Shown here: positions 37,211-47,044 of the stretch, piece by piece | Layout of the letters: each line of letters opens with the position of its first letter | Numbering within the stretch: the first letter of the stretch is position 1 | Source: DATAOG01 sp963798075 | GTDB taxonomy: Bacteria > Pseudomonadota > Alphaproteobacteria > Geminicoccales > Geminicoccaceae | Length of the DNA stretch: 64,000 nt | Reading direction: 5' to 3' | Assembly: GCA_963798075.1 (NCBI GenBank) | Contig: CAWCRU010000029.1 | Coordinates: 62,001-126,000, forward strand | Translations under genes and position numbers: made by a program | The notes under the pieces: generated by a model | Told to the model about the DNA's origin: nothing | The model's database searches: none | What the model saw: only the letters and a program-made list of their open reading frames with translations

Positions 37211-37794
37211 GCTGGCTCAGTCTGATCACGGGTCTGTTTCGCCCGGCCAAGGAGCTGATCGAGGTCTTCAAGCCGAATGCCGAGCAGGCGGCCGAGCGCG
37301 ACCACGTCGAGACCATGGCGCTGAGCCGGCAGGACCTCGCCTCGCTGCAGCAGTTCGCGGCCGAGTTCCACGACCGCGCGGGGCGGACCTGGTGGGATTC
37401 GCTGGTCGATGGCATGAACCGGCTGCCGCGACCGCTGATCACGCTCGGCATCCTCGCCCTGTTCGTGCTGGCGCCGGTGGCGCCGGTCCGCTTCCTCGAG
37501 ATCGCCCAGGCGTATCAGATGATGCCGGACGGCTTTTGGGCGCTCTTGAGCGTGATCATCGCCTTTTATTTCGGCGGCCGCATGCAGCTCAAGGGGCAGG
37601 ACATGGCGGTCAAAGGCGGTGCGCTGAAGGTGGCCCGCGACATTCTGGCGATCCGGCGGGCCGAACAGCCGCCCGTCCGCCCGGCGCTGCCATCGCCTGG
37701 CGCCGCGGCGCCCGCCTCGAGCGCCGCAGCCGGCGCGGCCGGCTCCAACCGCGTGGTCGAGGAGTGGCGCCGCCGCGCCGCCGGGCAAGCCTAG
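37207..37794 (+). CDS. Holin (3TM holin family)
   Basis: A 195-residue membrane protein. Starts MSWLSLITGLFRPAKELIEV with an amphipathic first part; strongly hydrophobic segments near PRPLITLGILALFVLAPVAP and FWALLSVIIAFYFGGRMQ; Ala/Pro-rich C-terminal tail of 65 residues. This is the layout of the alphaproteobacterial 3TM holins (PF11351) that permeabilise the inner membrane for the GH108 endolysin. Translationally coupled to it by ATGA. Confidence 0.8.
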   Translation: MSWLSLITGLFRPAKELIEVFKPNAEQAAERDHVETMALSRQDLASLQQFAAEFHDRAGRTWWDSLVDGMNRLPRPLITLGILALFVLAPVAPVRFLEIAQAYQMMPDGFWALLSVIIAFYFGGRMQLKGQDMAVKGGALKVARDILAIRRAEQPPVRPALPSPGAAAPASSAAAGAAGSNRVVEEWRRRAAGQA

Positions 37795-37898
37795 GCCCGG
37801 AGGCCGCCGACCACGCGACGGCTCGGGTTGGCAGGCGGCGCGACTGACGCATATAAGATTGGCGAGCGGGTGCCGATCGGGCGGCGGGAGGGCATGAG

Positions 37899-38756
37899 AT
37901 GGCCGATATCGCGGATCTGGACCGTCCGGCGAGCGCCGAGGGGGTCGTGCCGCCCGAGCCCGTCTTGCTGCGCAGCGACGCCGAAGGCGTGGCCGGGCTG
38001 GCCCTCAATCGGCCCGATGCCTACAACGCCCTTTCGCGCGAGCTGCTCGGCGCCCTTGCGCGCGAGCTCGAGCAGATCCGGCTCGATCCAACGGTCCGGG
38101 TGGTCGTGATCACCGGCAAGGGCCGTGCTTTTTGCGCCGGCCACGACCTCAAGGAGCTGCGCGGCGAGCGCGCCGACCCAGCCAAGGTCCGGGCCCTGTT
38201 CGACCAGTGCTCGGCGGTCATGCTGGCACTCACCCGCCTGCCGCAGCCGGTGATCGCGCTGGTCGATGGCATCGCGACCGCGGCCGGCTGCCAGCTGGTC
38301 GCGGCCTGCGATCTGGCGCTGGCCACCAGCCATGCCCGGTTCGCCACCTCGGGCGTGCGCTACGGCCTGTTCTGCTCGACGCCGATGGTGCCGCTGTCGC
38401 GCAACCTCGCGCGCAAGCCCGCGCTCGAGATGCTGCTGACCGGCGATTTCATCGAGGCCGACGAGGCGCTTCGCCTCGGGCTGGTCAATCAGGTGGTCTC
38501 GCCCGAGAAGCTCGAGGAGGCCTTCGATGCCTTGCTCGCGCGCCTTCTGGACAAGCCCGCGGACGTATTGGCGCTCGGCAAGCGCGCCTTCTACCGGCAG
38601 CTCGAAATGGGCCTCGAGGCGGCCTATGCCTTCACGACCGACGTCATGGTCGAGAACGCGGCCTACCCGAATTTCGAGGAGGGACTCGCGGCCTTTGTCG
38701 AGAAGCGCGCGCCCGAGTGGGCCGAAGCTGCGCCAGCCCCGAGCCCGAGCGGGTGA
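37899..38756 (+). CDS. Enoyl-CoA hydratase/isomerase (crotonase) family, ECHDC3-like, without catalytic glutamates
   Basis: A 285-residue crotonase. GRAFCAGHDLKELR is the oxyanion-hole/CoA region and PVIALVDGIATAAGCQLVAA the core. In the rat hydratase Glu144 and Glu164 act; here the first is Gln (AAGCQL) and the second is Gly (FATSGVRYG), so normal hydration should not occur. The sequence FCSTPMVPLSRN is typical of the ECHDC3-like branch. A different CoA-thioester reaction or loss of catalysis is possible. GTGA overlap with the CoA-binding protein gene. Confidence 0.85.
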   Translation: MADIADLDRPASAEGVVPPEPVLLRSDAEGVAGLALNRPDAYNALSRELLGALARELEQIRLDPTVRVVVITGKGRAFCAGHDLKELRGERADPAKVRALFDQCSAVMLALTRLPQPVIALVDGIATAAGCQLVAACDLALATSHARFATSGVRYGLFCSTPMVPLSRNLARKPALEMLLTGDFIEADEALRLGLVNQVVSPEKLEEAFDALLARLLDKPADVLALGKRAFYRQLEMGLEAAYAFTTDVMVENAAYPNFEEGLAAFVEKRAPEWAEAAPAPSPSG

Positions 38757-39331
38757 GCGATGTGGCCGTGACCGGCGCCAGCGGCCGGGGGCAGGCAGCG
38801 CCGGCCAGGCTCAGCTACGACGACGCCTATATCCGGGGCATTCTCGAGCGGGTCAAGACCATCGCCGCGGTCGGGGTCAGCGCCAACGACATGCGCCCGT
38901 CCTACTTTGCGATGCTCTATCTGCAGACCAAAGGCTATCGGGTGATCCCGATCAACCCGCGCTATGCCGGCCAGCAGATCCTGGGCGAGACGGTGCTGGC
39001 CAGCCTCGACGAGCTCGCGACGCCGCCCGACATGGTCCAGGTTTTCCGGAAGTCGGCCGATGCGCCGCCGGTCATCGACGATGCGATCCGGATCGGCGCC
39101 AAGGTCCTCTGGCTGCAGCTCGGCGTGCGTCATGACGAGGCCGCAGCCAAGGCCGGCGCCGCCGGCCTTGCGGTGGTCCAGGACCGCTGCCCCAAGATCG
39201 AGTATGGTCGCCTGTTCGGCGAACTCGGCTGGGCCGGCGTCAATCGCCGGGTCATCTCCTCCAAGAAGGGCCGAGCCGTCCAGCTGTCGCGCTCGCAGGG
39301 CGGCTTCGGCAGGCGCCCTGCGCCGCGGTGA
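38753..39331 (+). CDS. CoA-binding domain protein (YccU-like)
   Basis: A 192-residue protein of the CoA_binding_2 family: RVKTIAAVGVSANDMRPSYF, YRVIPINPRYAGQQILGETV, MVQVFRKSADAPPVIDDAI and QDRCPKIEYGRLFGEL, the last the family hallmark. These resemble the CoA-binding half of succinyl-CoA synthetase but are stand-alone and of uncertain function. GTG start inside the stop of the crotonase gene; the two may handle one CoA ester. Confidence 0.85.
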   Translation: MSDVAVTGASGRGQAAPARLSYDDAYIRGILERVKTIAAVGVSANDMRPSYFAMLYLQTKGYRVIPINPRYAGQQILGETVLASLDELATPPDMVQVFRKSADAPPVIDDAIRIGAKVLWLQLGVRHDEAAAKAGAAGLAVVQDRCPKIEYGRLFGELGWAGVNRRVISSKKGRAVQLSRSQGGFGRRPAPR

Positions 39332-39348
39332 TGACCCGCCGCCGGCTG

Positions 39349-41083
39349 CTAGCCGCGTCCAAGGATCAGGTCGGCCGCCCGCTCCGCGATCGCGATGGTC
39401 GCGGCGTTGACCATCGCCTGCGGCAAGGACGGCATCACCGAGGCGTCGACGACCCGCAGGCCCAGGATGCCGCTGTACCCGCAGCGCCGGATCGACGACC
39501 GCATCCGCGTCCGTGCCCATCCGGCAGGTGCCGACGGGGTGATGGAACGAGTTGGCGGCACGGCGGGCGAAGTCGCGCAGGCCCTTGCGGTCCGTGACCT
39601 CGGGGCCGGGGAAGACCTCGCGTTGGCGCCAGTCGGAGAGCTCGGCCGCGGCGCCGAGCTCGCGGGCGAGGGCTACGGCCTCCGCCATGATGTCGAGGTC
39701 GCGAGGTTCGGCGAGGAAGCCCGGGTCGATGAGCGGCGGATCGCGCGGGTCGGCCGAAGCGAGGCGGACGCTGCCGCGGCTGCGTGGCCTCATGAGGCAA
39801 GGCGTCAGCACGTAGGCCGGGCTCGGGGCCGGGCCGACGCTCGGCAGGACGAAGGGCAGCGTCACGCTCATGATCAGGATCTCGGGGCCCGGGTCGGCTT
39901 GGCCGTAGAGCAGCCCCTCGCCGTGATTGTAGCGCGACGGCGGCACCGGGCGGCGTGCCTCGTAGGCGACGCCGGCGCCGAGGATGTGATCCTGGAGGCC
40001 GGCGCCGACGCCCGCGAGATCGACCACGGTCGCGATGCCGAGCGCGCCCAGATGATCGGCAGGGCCGATCCCGGACAGCTGGAGGAGCTTCGGCGAGTCG
40101 ACCGCACCGGCGGCGAGGATGACCTCGCGCTCGGCGCGGACCCGGTGCAAGCCGTCATGATGCCGGTAGACGACGCCGGCGCAGCGGCCGGCCTCGATCG
40201 CGAGATGGAGCACGTCGGCCCCGGTCAGGATCGTGAGGTTGGGCCGCCCGGCGATCGGATCGAGATAGGCAGAAGCGGCGCTGTCCCGCCGCGCGCCCAC
40301 GATGCTGAGCTGGTTCCAGGCGGCACCGGTCGTGCGCTCGCCGCCGATGTCGGTGCTGAAGGGAAAGCCCTGGCCGACCGCTGCCGCCAGGAACGCCGCG
40401 GCCACCGGATGACGGCCGGGCGCATGCTCGAGCGCCAGGACGTGCTGCGGGCCGTCGCCGCCGTGCCAAGGGTCGGTCCCGCCTGAGAAGGTCTCGGCGC
40501 GCCGGAAGTAGGGCAACAGGTCGGCAAAGCTCCAGCCCGGACAGCCGGCCGCGGCCCAGCGATCATAGCCCGAGGGGTGGCCGCGCTGGTAGGCGAGCCC
40601 GTTGATCGCGCTCGAGCCGCCCACGACCTTGCCGCGCGGATACGGCACGCGCCGGCCGCCGAGGCCAGCCTGCGCGGTCGTCGTGTAGCGCCAGTCGATG
40701 CTGCTGCCGGAGAGCTTGGGCCAGTCCGCGGGCACGGCGATCTCGGGCATGGTTGGCCTGCCCCCGGCCTCGAGGAGGAGCACGCCAAGATCGCGATCGG
40801 CCGAGAGGCGGTGTGCCAGAACGCAGCCGGCGGAGCCGGCGCCGATGATGACGTAGTCGACATTTCCCGGCAGCGCATCGGGGTCGGCGGGCGGACCGGG
40901 CGCGGCGCCCGGCACGCTCGCGGCGAGTGCGCCCAGCGATGCGAGCGAGAGGCCGGCGGCGATGCCGACCGTGAGCGCGCCGCGCCGGTCGATCCGCTCG
41001 CACGCCAGATCATGGCTGATCGCGCGCACCGCCTCCCGGCCCCGTCCGCCGCCGGCCGGCCCGATCGTCGCGCAAGCGTGCAT
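39349..41083 (-). CDS. GMC-family FAD oxidoreductase with Tat-like signal, frameshifted near the 3' end
   Basis: About 577 residues. The leader contains ERIDRRGALTVGIAAGLSLA, a twin-arginine-like export signal, then DYVIIGAGSAGCVLAHRLS (FAD site), GKVVGGSSAINGLAYQRGHP, LAAGAVDSPKLLQLSGIGP and SFHHPVGTCRMGTD (catalytic His), all of the choline dehydrogenase/alcohol oxidase class. At the end an extra T at 39476 (plus strand) breaks the frame; without it the protein ends RVSGILGLRVVDASVMPSLP then IAERAADLILGRG, the normal GMC finish. Likely oxidises an alcohol in the periplasm; substrate unknown. Confidence 0.88.
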
Positions 41084-41246
41084 CCGATCCTTCCCCCTGC
41101 GCAGCCAGATTCGCAACCGCAGAGGATACGTCGCTCGGTTGCCGCAGACAAACCGGCCGCGGGCGCCCAATGATCCGGCATTTGCCAGGGACGGCGGTGC
41201 GCGGTACGGTTCGCCCGAGCGGTGGGGCTGAACGGGATGCCGGACG

Positions 41247-42569
41247 ATGAGCGACGAGCAGGCGCAGGACTACGGCTTCGAGACCCTGGCGATCCATGCC
41301 GGCGCCGCGCCCGATCCGACCACCGGTGCGCGCGCGACGCCGATCTACCAGACCACGTCCTTCGTGTTCGACGACGTCGACCACGCGGCATCGCTCTTCA
41401 ACCTGCAGCGCTTCGGCAACATCTATTCGAGGATCACCAACCCGACCGTCTCGGTTCTCGAGGAGCGGGTCGCGGCGCTCGAGGGCGGCACCGCCGCCTG
41501 CGCGGTCGCGAGCGGTCACGCGGCGCAGTTCGTGGCCTTCCTCAACCTGATGACGCCCGGCGACGAGATCATTTCCTCGACCAAGCTCTACGGCGGCTCG
41601 ATCACTCAGTTCAGCGAGACCTTCCCCAGGTTCGGCTGGCGCGTCCGGTTCGTCGATCCGACCAGGCCCAAGCAGTTCAAGAAGGCGCTGAGGAAGCGGA
41701 CCAAGGCAATCTTCGTCGAGAGCGCGTCCAATCCGGACGGCGTCGTCTGCGACCTCGAGGCGATCGCCGCGATCGCGCATGGCGCGGGCGTGCCGCTGGT
41801 CGTCGACAACACGATGCCGACCCCCTACCTCTGCCAGCCGATCCGGCACGGCGCCGATGTCGTCGTCCACTCGATGACCAAGTACATCGGCGGCCACGGC
41901 AACTCGATGGGCGGGATCATCGTCGACGGCGGCCGCTTCGACTGGTTCCAGAGCGACAAGTTCCCGGCCTTGACCGAGCCGACCAAGGCCTACCACGGCA
42001 TCAGGTTCGCGGAGCATTTCGGCGACTTCGGCTTCGCGATGCGCTGCAAGGCGGTCGGCCTGCGCGATGTCGGACCCTGCCTGTCGCCGTTCAACGCCTT
42101 CCTGCTGCTGACCGGCTGCGAGACGCTGCCATTGCGGATGCAGCGGCACGTCGAGAATGCCGGGGCGGTGGCCCAGTTCCTGGCCGGACATCCAGCGGTC
42201 GCCTGGGTGTCCTATCCAGGTCTGCCGGGCAGCCCTCACTACGAGCTCGCGCGCCGCTACATGCCGCGCGGCACCGGTGCGGTCTTCACCTTCGGGGTCA
42301 GGGGCGGCTACGAGATGGGCATTCGCGTGGTCGAGGGCTGCGAGCTGCTGTCGCATCTTGCCAACATCGGCGACACCCGCTCGCTGATCATCCATCCGGC
42401 CTCGACCACCCACCGCCAGCTGGATGAGGCGCAGCTGCGCGCGGCGGGCGCCGGTCCCGAGGTGATCCGGCTCTCGATCGGCCTCGAGACCGCGAGCGAC
42501 ATCATCGCCGATCTCGGCCAGGCGCTCGCGGCCGCCGAGCGCCTGACGCGGGCGAGTGCTGCTGCCTGA
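41247..42569 (+). CDS. metY: O-acetylhomoserine aminocarboxypropyltransferase/sulfhydrylase
   Basis: A 440-residue PLP enzyme of the Cys/Met metabolism family. IYQTTSFVFDDVDHAASLFN, GNIYSRITNPTVSVLEERVA and SMTKYIGGHGNSMGG (PLP lysine near residue 212) mark the MetY branch, which makes homocysteine from O-acetylhomoserine and sulfide. The end has HPASTTHRQLDEAQLRAAG and IRLSIGLETASDI. No SAM riboswitch is obvious upstream. Confidence 0.92.
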   Translation: MSDEQAQDYGFETLAIHAGAAPDPTTGARATPIYQTTSFVFDDVDHAASLFNLQRFGNIYSRITNPTVSVLEERVAALEGGTAACAVASGHAAQFVAFLNLMTPGDEIISSTKLYGGSITQFSETFPRFGWRVRFVDPTRPKQFKKALRKRTKAIFVESASNPDGVVCDLEAIAAIAHGAGVPLVVDNTMPTPYLCQPIRHGADVVVHSMTKYIGGHGNSMGGIIVDGGRFDWFQSDKFPALTEPTKAYHGIRFAEHFGDFGFAMRCKAVGLRDVGPCLSPFNAFLLLTGCETLPLRMQRHVENAGAVAQFLAGHPAVAWVSYPGLPGSPHYELARRYMPRGTGAVFTFGVRGGYEMGIRVVEGCELLSHLANIGDTRSLIIHPASTTHRQLDEAQLRAAGAGPEVIRLSIGLETASDIIADLGQALAAAERLTRASAAA

Positions 42570-42593
42570 TGGGGACCGCGGTGCGGGCGGCCG

Positions 42594-43853
42594 CTATGCG
42601 GCGCTGCGGGGCGCAAGAGAGCAGGCCGGCGTCCTGGTACCGGCGTCCGCAGCATCGAGGCCCCCGGTCGGCGCCTCGAACAGCGCCTTGACCCGGGCGA
42701 CCGCGCGCGCGACGTCGTCGAGCGGCGGCAGTGGCGGACCCGGCGGAAACTCCTGCCCGAGCCAGACCGCGCGGCCAGCCGCGATCAGCTGGTGTTGGAT
42801 GACCCGGACATCGCGGGTGAGGCGCATCGGTCCCGTGACCATCGCGGTCCGATAGACCAGCGGCTGGAAGCGCAGCCGGCGCAGGCGGCGGCGCCATGAG
42901 CTGCCGGGCACCCCGCCGATCAACGGTTCGAGCAAGGGCCATTTGAGCTCGGGTCCGGTATCGAGATCGAACATGTAGACGGGCTTGCGGGTCGAGCAGG
43001 CTTCGGTCAGCATGGACATGCTTTCGCCGGTCACGATGAAGGCGTCGGCGAGCGCCAGATAGCCGAAATAGGGATTGTCGGCCGCTCGCTCCGGCGTCCA
43101 GCGGAAGACCTCGGCCGGGCAGTCAAGATTGGCCGCCAACGCGTCGAGCGCGGGCTTGGGAGTACGCGCGCTGCTCGTCACGAGGAGCGAGCCGCCCTGC
43201 TTGCGGGCGAGCGCGCCCGCCGCCTGCCCGAGCAATGCCGCGGCCTCGCGGTCGAGCACATAGGGCCCTGCATTGCCGCCGACCATGACCGCGATGCGAG
43301 GGCGTGGCAGCGGTGCGAGCCCCGGCTCCCAAATCGCCCGCGCCGCCTCCAGGCGCGGTTCGGACACACGCTGCAAAGGCGTCGTGTTGTGCAGCACGTT
43401 CGGCTGCTGCGGCAGCCGGTATTGCGGCGTCGTGACGACCAGATCGAAACACTCGAGCGCCGCCCAGGGCCGCCCGCAATGGACCAGCCGCACCCGGCGA
43501 TCGGCGCGTAGCTGCACCCAGCGGCAGACCGGCTCGTTGCGCCGGCCGGCGGAGACGATCAGATCCGGCCAGGGCGGGACCAGCGGGCTGGACTGGCGCC
43601 GGACGATCCCGAGCAAAGTGCGCGGGGCGATAAGGTTCGTCAGCAGCTCGGTCGGCCGATAGACGAGGTGCTTGATCGTGAACGGCCAGCCCAAGCCCTC
43701 TGCGAGCGCCAGGATCTGGGAATTGTCGCCGGCCTTGTGGCCCATCATCACCCAGACGCGCGGCGTCGGCGCCAGACCTGCCGGCGGCCCCCCACTAGCC
43801 GCCACGGCGGCCGCCACTCCCCTGGCTCGATGACAAAGCTGCCCCGCCGACAT
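42594..43853 (-). CDS. Mitochondrial-fission ELM1-like protein (PF06258)
   Basis: A 419-residue protein with WVMMGHKAGDNSQILALAEG, PDLIVSAGRRNEPVCRWVQL, VVTTPQYRLPQQPNVLHN and DAFIVTGESMSMLTEACST. This family, named for plant ELM1, is common in alphaproteobacteria; its fold is like GT-B glycosyltransferases, and a role in envelope glycan synthesis has been proposed for bacterial members. ATG 43853 chosen; an in-frame GTG at 43910 adds 19 residues but has no ribosome site. Confidence 0.85.
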   Translation of the reverse strand: MSAGQLCHRARGVAAAVAASGGPPAGLAPTPRVWVMMGHKAGDNSQILALAEGLGWPFTIKHLVYRPTELLTNLIAPRTLLGIVRRQSSPLVPPWPDLIVSAGRRNEPVCRWVQLRADRRVRLVHCGRPWAALECFDLVVTTPQYRLPQQPNVLHNTTPLQRVSEPRLEAARAIWEPGLAPLPRPRIAVMVGGNAGPYVLDREAAALLGQAAGALARKQGGSLLVTSSARTPKPALDALAANLDCPAEVFRWTPERAADNPYFGYLALADAFIVTGESMSMLTEACSTRKPVYMFDLDTGPELKWPLLEPLIGGVPGSSWRRRLRRLRFQPLVYRTAMVTGPMRLTRDVRVIQHQLIAAGRAVWLGQEFPPGPPLPPLDDVARAVARVKALFEAPTGGLDAADAGTRTPACSLAPRSAA

Positions 43854-44138
43854 CCATCCCACGCCTTGAGCGGCGGCCGCCGCAAGATGCGCGAGCACCG
43901 GCCGCGTCACGGACGCATGTTGTCCATCATCTTGCCGGTGTTTTCAACCGCAAGGGCCGGACTCTCCGCTGGTCGGAAGCCCGGCACGCTCCCGCTCGCC
44001 GCGGGCGGCCGTGCGAGCCGGAGCCTCCGCTGCGCGCAGCCGCGGCGCCGGCAAATTTCGCTCTCCCCAAACCGGACAGCTGGCGGCGGGTCATCTGCGG
44101 TCGTCTGGACCAACATCTATGCAGCTTCGTTCCGGCGG
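43854..44138. other. Intergenic region, nothing recognisable
   Basis: Between the ELM1-like gene start and the rppH stop. The right half is moderately GC-rich, without hairpins or conserved frames. A short AT-richer segment around 43920-43950 may hold the promoter for the ELM1-like gene. Confidence 0.4.
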
Positions 44139-44642
44139 TCACTGCAGCAGGCCCGCGAACTCGGCCAGGACGGCTCGATAGACCGGGCGTTTGAATGGCA
44201 CGATCAGGCGCAGGACCTGGTCCGCGGTCGCCCAGCGCCAGCGGGCGAATTCCGCATGATGGGCGTGCAGGTCGATGTCGGCGTCGGTGCCGATGAAGCG
44301 GAAGGCGAACCACTTTTGGCTCTGACCGCGGTAGCGGCTGCCCCAGTGTGCCGGGATCAGCTTCCGCGGCAGGTCGTAGGCGTACCACTGGCGACCTTCG
44401 GCCAGCAGCTCGGCGCGATCGGTACCGATTTCCTCCAGCAGTTCGCGGCGCGCCGCCTCCAGCGGGCTTTCTCCGGGGTCGATGCCACCCTGCGGCATCT
44501 GCCAGGCAGCGCGCAACGAGCCGAGCCGCTCGCCGACCAGCAGGCGCCGGTCCGGACCGATCACCATCAGCCCGACGCACGGCCGGTAACCGTCCTGCGG
44601 TCCGGCGTCGCTAGCCTTGGGCGCGGCCACGGCCCTGGGCAT
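44139..44642 (-). CDS. rppH: RNA pyrophosphohydrolase RppH
   Basis: A 167-residue Nudix enzyme. YRPCVGLMVIGPDRRLLVGE, AWQMPQGGIDPGESPLEAAR and RELLEEIGTDRAELL (Nudix box, residues 52-74) and WFAFRFIGTDADIDLH identify RppH, which strips pyrophosphate from 5'-triphosphate mRNA ends and opens them to decay. Last gene of the envC-ctpA-yibQ-rppH unit; it overlaps yibQ by 32 bases. Confidence 0.93.
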   Translation of the reverse strand: MPRAVAAPKASDAGPQDGYRPCVGLMVIGPDRRLLVGERLGSLRAAWQMPQGGIDPGESPLEAARRELLEEIGTDRAELLAEGRQWYAYDLPRKLIPAHWGSRYRGQSQKWFAFRFIGTDADIDLHAHHAEFARWRWATADQVLRLIVPFKRPVYRAVLAEFAGLLQ

Positions 44643-45669
44643 TGCCCCGCACCTCGGCCGACAACCCGGACTGCTCGATCACCACGGCACTGACCGGCGC
44701 CAGCATGAGGCCCTTCTCGGCGAGGGTCGCCGCCCACAGCCGCAGGCGCTCGAGCGACACCGGATAACCCTGCGCGACGCCCAAGGCGCTGCCGTTGCGC
44801 AAGGCTTCCGCCTCGAGCCCGGCCAACGCGTGGTCGATCGACAGGATCGAGGGGTCGGCGTCGATCGCGGTCGGCGCGCTGGCATAGGGCAGCCCCACGG
44901 CAGCCGCGGTCGTCGCAAGGTCGGCCGCACCGATCTCGACCACCGCGAGGCCGCGGCGCGCCAACACGTCCAGGACCGGAGACGCGCGCTCGCTGACGGC
45001 GAACCGGGCGCCGCTGCCGGCCACGGCGATGTAGCCCGTGGCGCGGGCAAGCAACCAGTCGAGGCGCTTCAGATTCTCCTCCGTCGAATTGCCGGCCAGC
45101 AGGGTGTGCGGTCCCGGGTCGCTGGCGGGATAATCGAGCGGCTCCATCGGCAGATCGAGGAGAACCTCGTGACCCGCGCGCCGCGCGCGCTCGAACCAAC
45201 CCGGCAGGTCCTCCGCATAGGCCGAGAAATGCAGACTGATCTCACCCGCCAGACCGATCGCCGCCTCCGTCAGACCGGATTGCAGGCCCAACCCCACCAC
45301 CAGGAGCGCGATCCTGGGTCGCTGGTCGTCGAGGTTGAAGGGCCGGGCATAGGCGAGAAACGGCCGGTGGCCATCGGGGGCAATGCGCGGCAAGGGTCCG
45401 AACGGGCCGTCCTCGATCAGCGCCCTGAAGGCCGGCACGGGCGCCGCCGGGCGGGACGCGGCTCCAGCGCTGGGATCGGCCTCCGGCAGGAAAGCGGGCG
45501 CCCCAGCCGGCGCGCTCGGCAACGGCAGCTGCACGCGCGGCACGTCGGTGAAATGGACCTCGCCCTCGCCGCCCAGCAACAGGACGCTAACTGCGCCGCC
45601 GACGATCGCGACACCTGCCATGAACGGCCAGAGCGACCGCGGCAGCCGCGATGCCCGACCCGTCAGCAT
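44611..45669 (-). CDS. Divergent polysaccharide deacetylase family protein (YibQ)
   Basis: A 352-residue protein with an N-terminal membrane anchor (SLWPFMAGVAIVGGAVSVL), a Pro/Ala linker and a catalytic-like domain: RIALLVVGLGLQSGLTEAAI, EISLHFSAYAEDLPGWFERA, GHEVLLDLPMEPLDYPASDP and GPHTLLAGNSTEENLKRL. This is the YibQ/DUF610 branch of divergent polysaccharide deacetylases, nearly always beside envC and ctpA. It is thought to act on cell wall glycan; activity is not proven. Confidence 0.88.
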   Translation of the reverse strand: MLTGRASRLPRSLWPFMAGVAIVGGAVSVLLLGGEGEVHFTDVPRVQLPLPSAPAGAPAFLPEADPSAGAASRPAAPVPAFRALIEDGPFGPLPRIAPDGHRPFLAYARPFNLDDQRPRIALLVVGLGLQSGLTEAAIGLAGEISLHFSAYAEDLPGWFERARRAGHEVLLDLPMEPLDYPASDPGPHTLLAGNSTEENLKRLDWLLARATGYIAVAGSGARFAVSERASPVLDVLARRGLAVVEIGAADLATTAAAVGLPYASAPTAIDADPSILSIDHALAGLEAEALRNGSALGVAQGYPVSLERLRLWAATLAEKGLMLAPVSAVVIEQSGLSAEVRGNAQGRGRAQG

Positions 45670-45732
45670 GCCCGCTTCCTCAGGGATGGCCGCCGTCCGC
45701 AGGCCGGCCGTCCCCGAACAAGCGGCGCTGAC

Positions 45733-47044
45733 CTACTGGATATTGCGTGCCCCGAACATCGCTACCCCACGCAGCAGGTCCACCGCCCGCGCGAGCTGGT
45801 AGTCGTCGGCGTCCGCTTGCTGACCCGGCGGCTGCGGCTGGCTTTCGGCATTGCCGTCGCTGACCGTGGCGTCCTGACCGTCGGCCTGGTCGTTTTCGAG
45901 GCGGCCGCGCAGGTCGGCCTCGCGCCGCGATATGCCCTCGTCGATCGCCTCGACGTGCGACTGCTGGACGTCGATGTCGGGAACGATCCCTTTGGCCTGG
46001 ATCGAGGTCCCCGCCGGGGTGTAGTAACGGGCGGTCGTCAGCCGGATCGCGCCGTGCCCCGGCAGCGGCATGATGGTCTGGACCGAGCCCTTGCCGAAGG
46101 ACCGCGTGCCCATGACGATCGCCCGGCCGTGATCCTGCAGGGCGCCGGCGACGATCTCCGATGCCGAGGCCGAACCGCCGTTGATCAGCACCACCATCGG
46201 GCGGCCGTCGATCTCGTCGCCGCGCCGCGCATTGAACCGCTGAATGCTGTCGGGACGGCGCCCCCGCGTCGACACGATCTCGCCGCGATCGAGAAAGACG
46301 TCGGCAACCGCGACCGCCTGTTCGAGCAAGCCGCCCGGATTGTTGCGCAGGTCCAGGACGACGCCCTTGAGGCTGGCGCCGAGCTGCCCCTTCATCTCCT
46401 CGATGGCGGTGTGCAGGTTGCTCTCGGTCTGCTCGTTGAACGAGCTGACCCGGACGTAGCCGACATCGCCCACGGCGTGCCAGCGCACGGGCGATATGGT
46501 GATCACGGCGCGCGCCATGCTGACGTCGATCGGCTCCTCGCGGCCGGGCCGGCGGAGGGTCAACTCGATCGAGGTATCAACCGGCCCGCGCATCCGCTCG
46601 ACCGCCTCCGACAGGCTCATGCCCAGGACCGGCTCGTTGTTGATGTGCGTGATCACGTCGCCGGCCTGAATGCCGGCCCGATGGGCCGGGGTATCGTCGA
46701 TCGGCGATACCACTTTGACCAGGCCGTTCTCCATCGTGACCTCGATGCCAAGGCCGCCGAACTCGCCCTTGGTCTGGACCTGCATGTCCCGGTATTTCTT
46801 GGCGTCGAGATACCCGGAATGGGGGTCAAGAGAGGTCAGCATGCCGTTGATCGCCGAACTCGATCAGGGTCTCGTCCGACACCTCTTCGACGTACTCGGC
46901 CCGTACCCGCTCGAAAACGTCACCGAACAGCTTCAACTGGCGGAAGGTGTCGGAGGAGCCGGCCTGCGGCATACTGGCCGCGGCCACGCATGCCACCAAC
47001 GCCACGAGACCCACGGCGAAGACGCTGACCAGACTTTTCCGCAT
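45733..47044 (-). CDS. ctpA: C-terminal processing protease CtpA (S41), frameshifted near its 5' end
   Basis: About 436 residues. A signal peptide (KSLVSVFAVGLVALVACVAA) is followed by FGDVFERVRAEYVEEVSDET; the frame then breaks at ESAINGMLTSLDPHSGYLDA because of an extra A in AA 46857-46858 (plus strand). The rest is intact: PDZ domain (FGGLGIEVTMENGLVKVVSP), RNNPGGLLEQAVAVAD, the catalytic Ser in INGGSASASEIVAGAL and Lys in RSFGKGSVQ. Periplasmic protease that trims proteins and controls wall hydrolases. ATG 47044 overlaps the envC stop (TGATG). Confidence 0.9.

Noticed and set aside
43907..44116. A 69-residue minus-strand frame before rppH
   Set aside because: Arg/Ala-rich composition, no family resemblance, no ribosome site.
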